DNA of 64,000 bases from an uncultured Alphaproteobacteria bacterium (GTDB lineage: Bacteria > Pseudomonadota > Alphaproteobacteria > UBA8366 > JADFVY01): assembly GCA_947259105.1 (NCBI GenBank), contig CAMYKU010000006.1, positions 17,851 through 81,850 on the forward strand, in the 5' to 3' direction. The notes beneath the pieces were generated by a model, which had not been told where the DNA came from, made no database searches, and saw only the letters and a program-made list of their open reading frames with translations. The position numbers and the translations under genes are program-made. This document shows, one piece after another, positions 63,956 to 64,000 of the stretch. Position 1 is the stretch's first letter, and every line of letters starts with the position of its first letter.

Positions 63956-64000
63956 CCGGCGTCGATTCCGAGTCAGCGGATTGAGTCCTAGCCGCCGAAG

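Noticed and set aside
63988..64000. End of a further minus-strand gene (reads FGG then TAG)
   Set aside because: Only four codons are inside the window; a chance stop is equally likely.

Overview
The window reads as a GC-rich alphaproteobacterial chromosome, probably from the Rhodospirillales or a related order (an inference from gene order, not a measured placement). Pointers are the argD-argF-hslO order, the choXWV/betA choline module, apaG, several Liv-type and YnjBCD-type ABC systems, and GC-rich dispersed palindromes of a kind common in this class. There are no rRNA or tRNA genes, no phage module, no classical IS element and no CRISPR array. Coding density is high. Most gaps over 300 bp hold dispersed repeats or AT-rich promoter-like DNA.

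Layout. 1-4.7 kb: a periplasm-type molybdenum hydroxylase (FAD subunit cut by the window edge, Mo subunit, Tat-linked 2Fe-2S subunit), then a TetR gene divergent from a small membrane protein, with two inverted repeats between them. 4.7-12.9 kb: GNAT, apaG, DUF2892, a ynjBCD-like ABC importer, folE, an acidic repeat protein and a secreted dienelactone hydrolase. 13.3-19.2 kb: a cysteine-rich secreted protein, trkH, a stand-alone Cas1 homologue that has lost its metal-binding residues, and two tandem ABC-2 permeases. 19.2-20.8 kb: two tiny paralogous membrane proteins and an AhpD-like enzyme. 20.9-26.5 kb: argD-argF-hslO-lipoprotein-recX and an EamA transporter. 26.8-36.7 kb: mixed metabolic and regulatory genes, including two broken genes, a TetR/SRPBCC pair with matching operators, and a slipin/NfeD pair. 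36.7-41.0 kb: two methyl-accepting chemotaxis proteins. 41.3-46.3 kb: choline oxidation (betA) divergent from choline import (choXWV). 46.4-54.0 kb: a DUF559 gene bracketed by inverted repeats, and a seven-gene Liv-type operon that includes an EctB-like aminotransferase and a formamidase-like hydrolase. 54.1-64 kb: an MFS transporter, a trio of hypothetical genes, pepN and a large secreted protein with seven PKD repeats.

How they work together. Osmoprotection is the clearest theme: ChoXWV brings in choline and BetA oxidises it, and the EctB-like enzyme in the Liv operon hints at diamino-acid metabolism linked to uptake. The remaining clusters are ordinary (arginine synthesis, potassium uptake, envelope proteolysis).

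Most unusual items: (1) the orphan Cas1 with Glu, His and Glu replaced; (2) the twin 48-residue proteins ending in SGVLEW; (3) a 135-bp double-hairpin element in two copies, one of which splits a carboxymuconolactone-decarboxylase gene with an apparent 2-bp target duplication; (4) a DUF559 nuclease-like gene framed by 44-bp inverted repeats; (5) several in-frame minisatellites inside genes. All calls come from reading the sequence and remembered family features; no database search was run.
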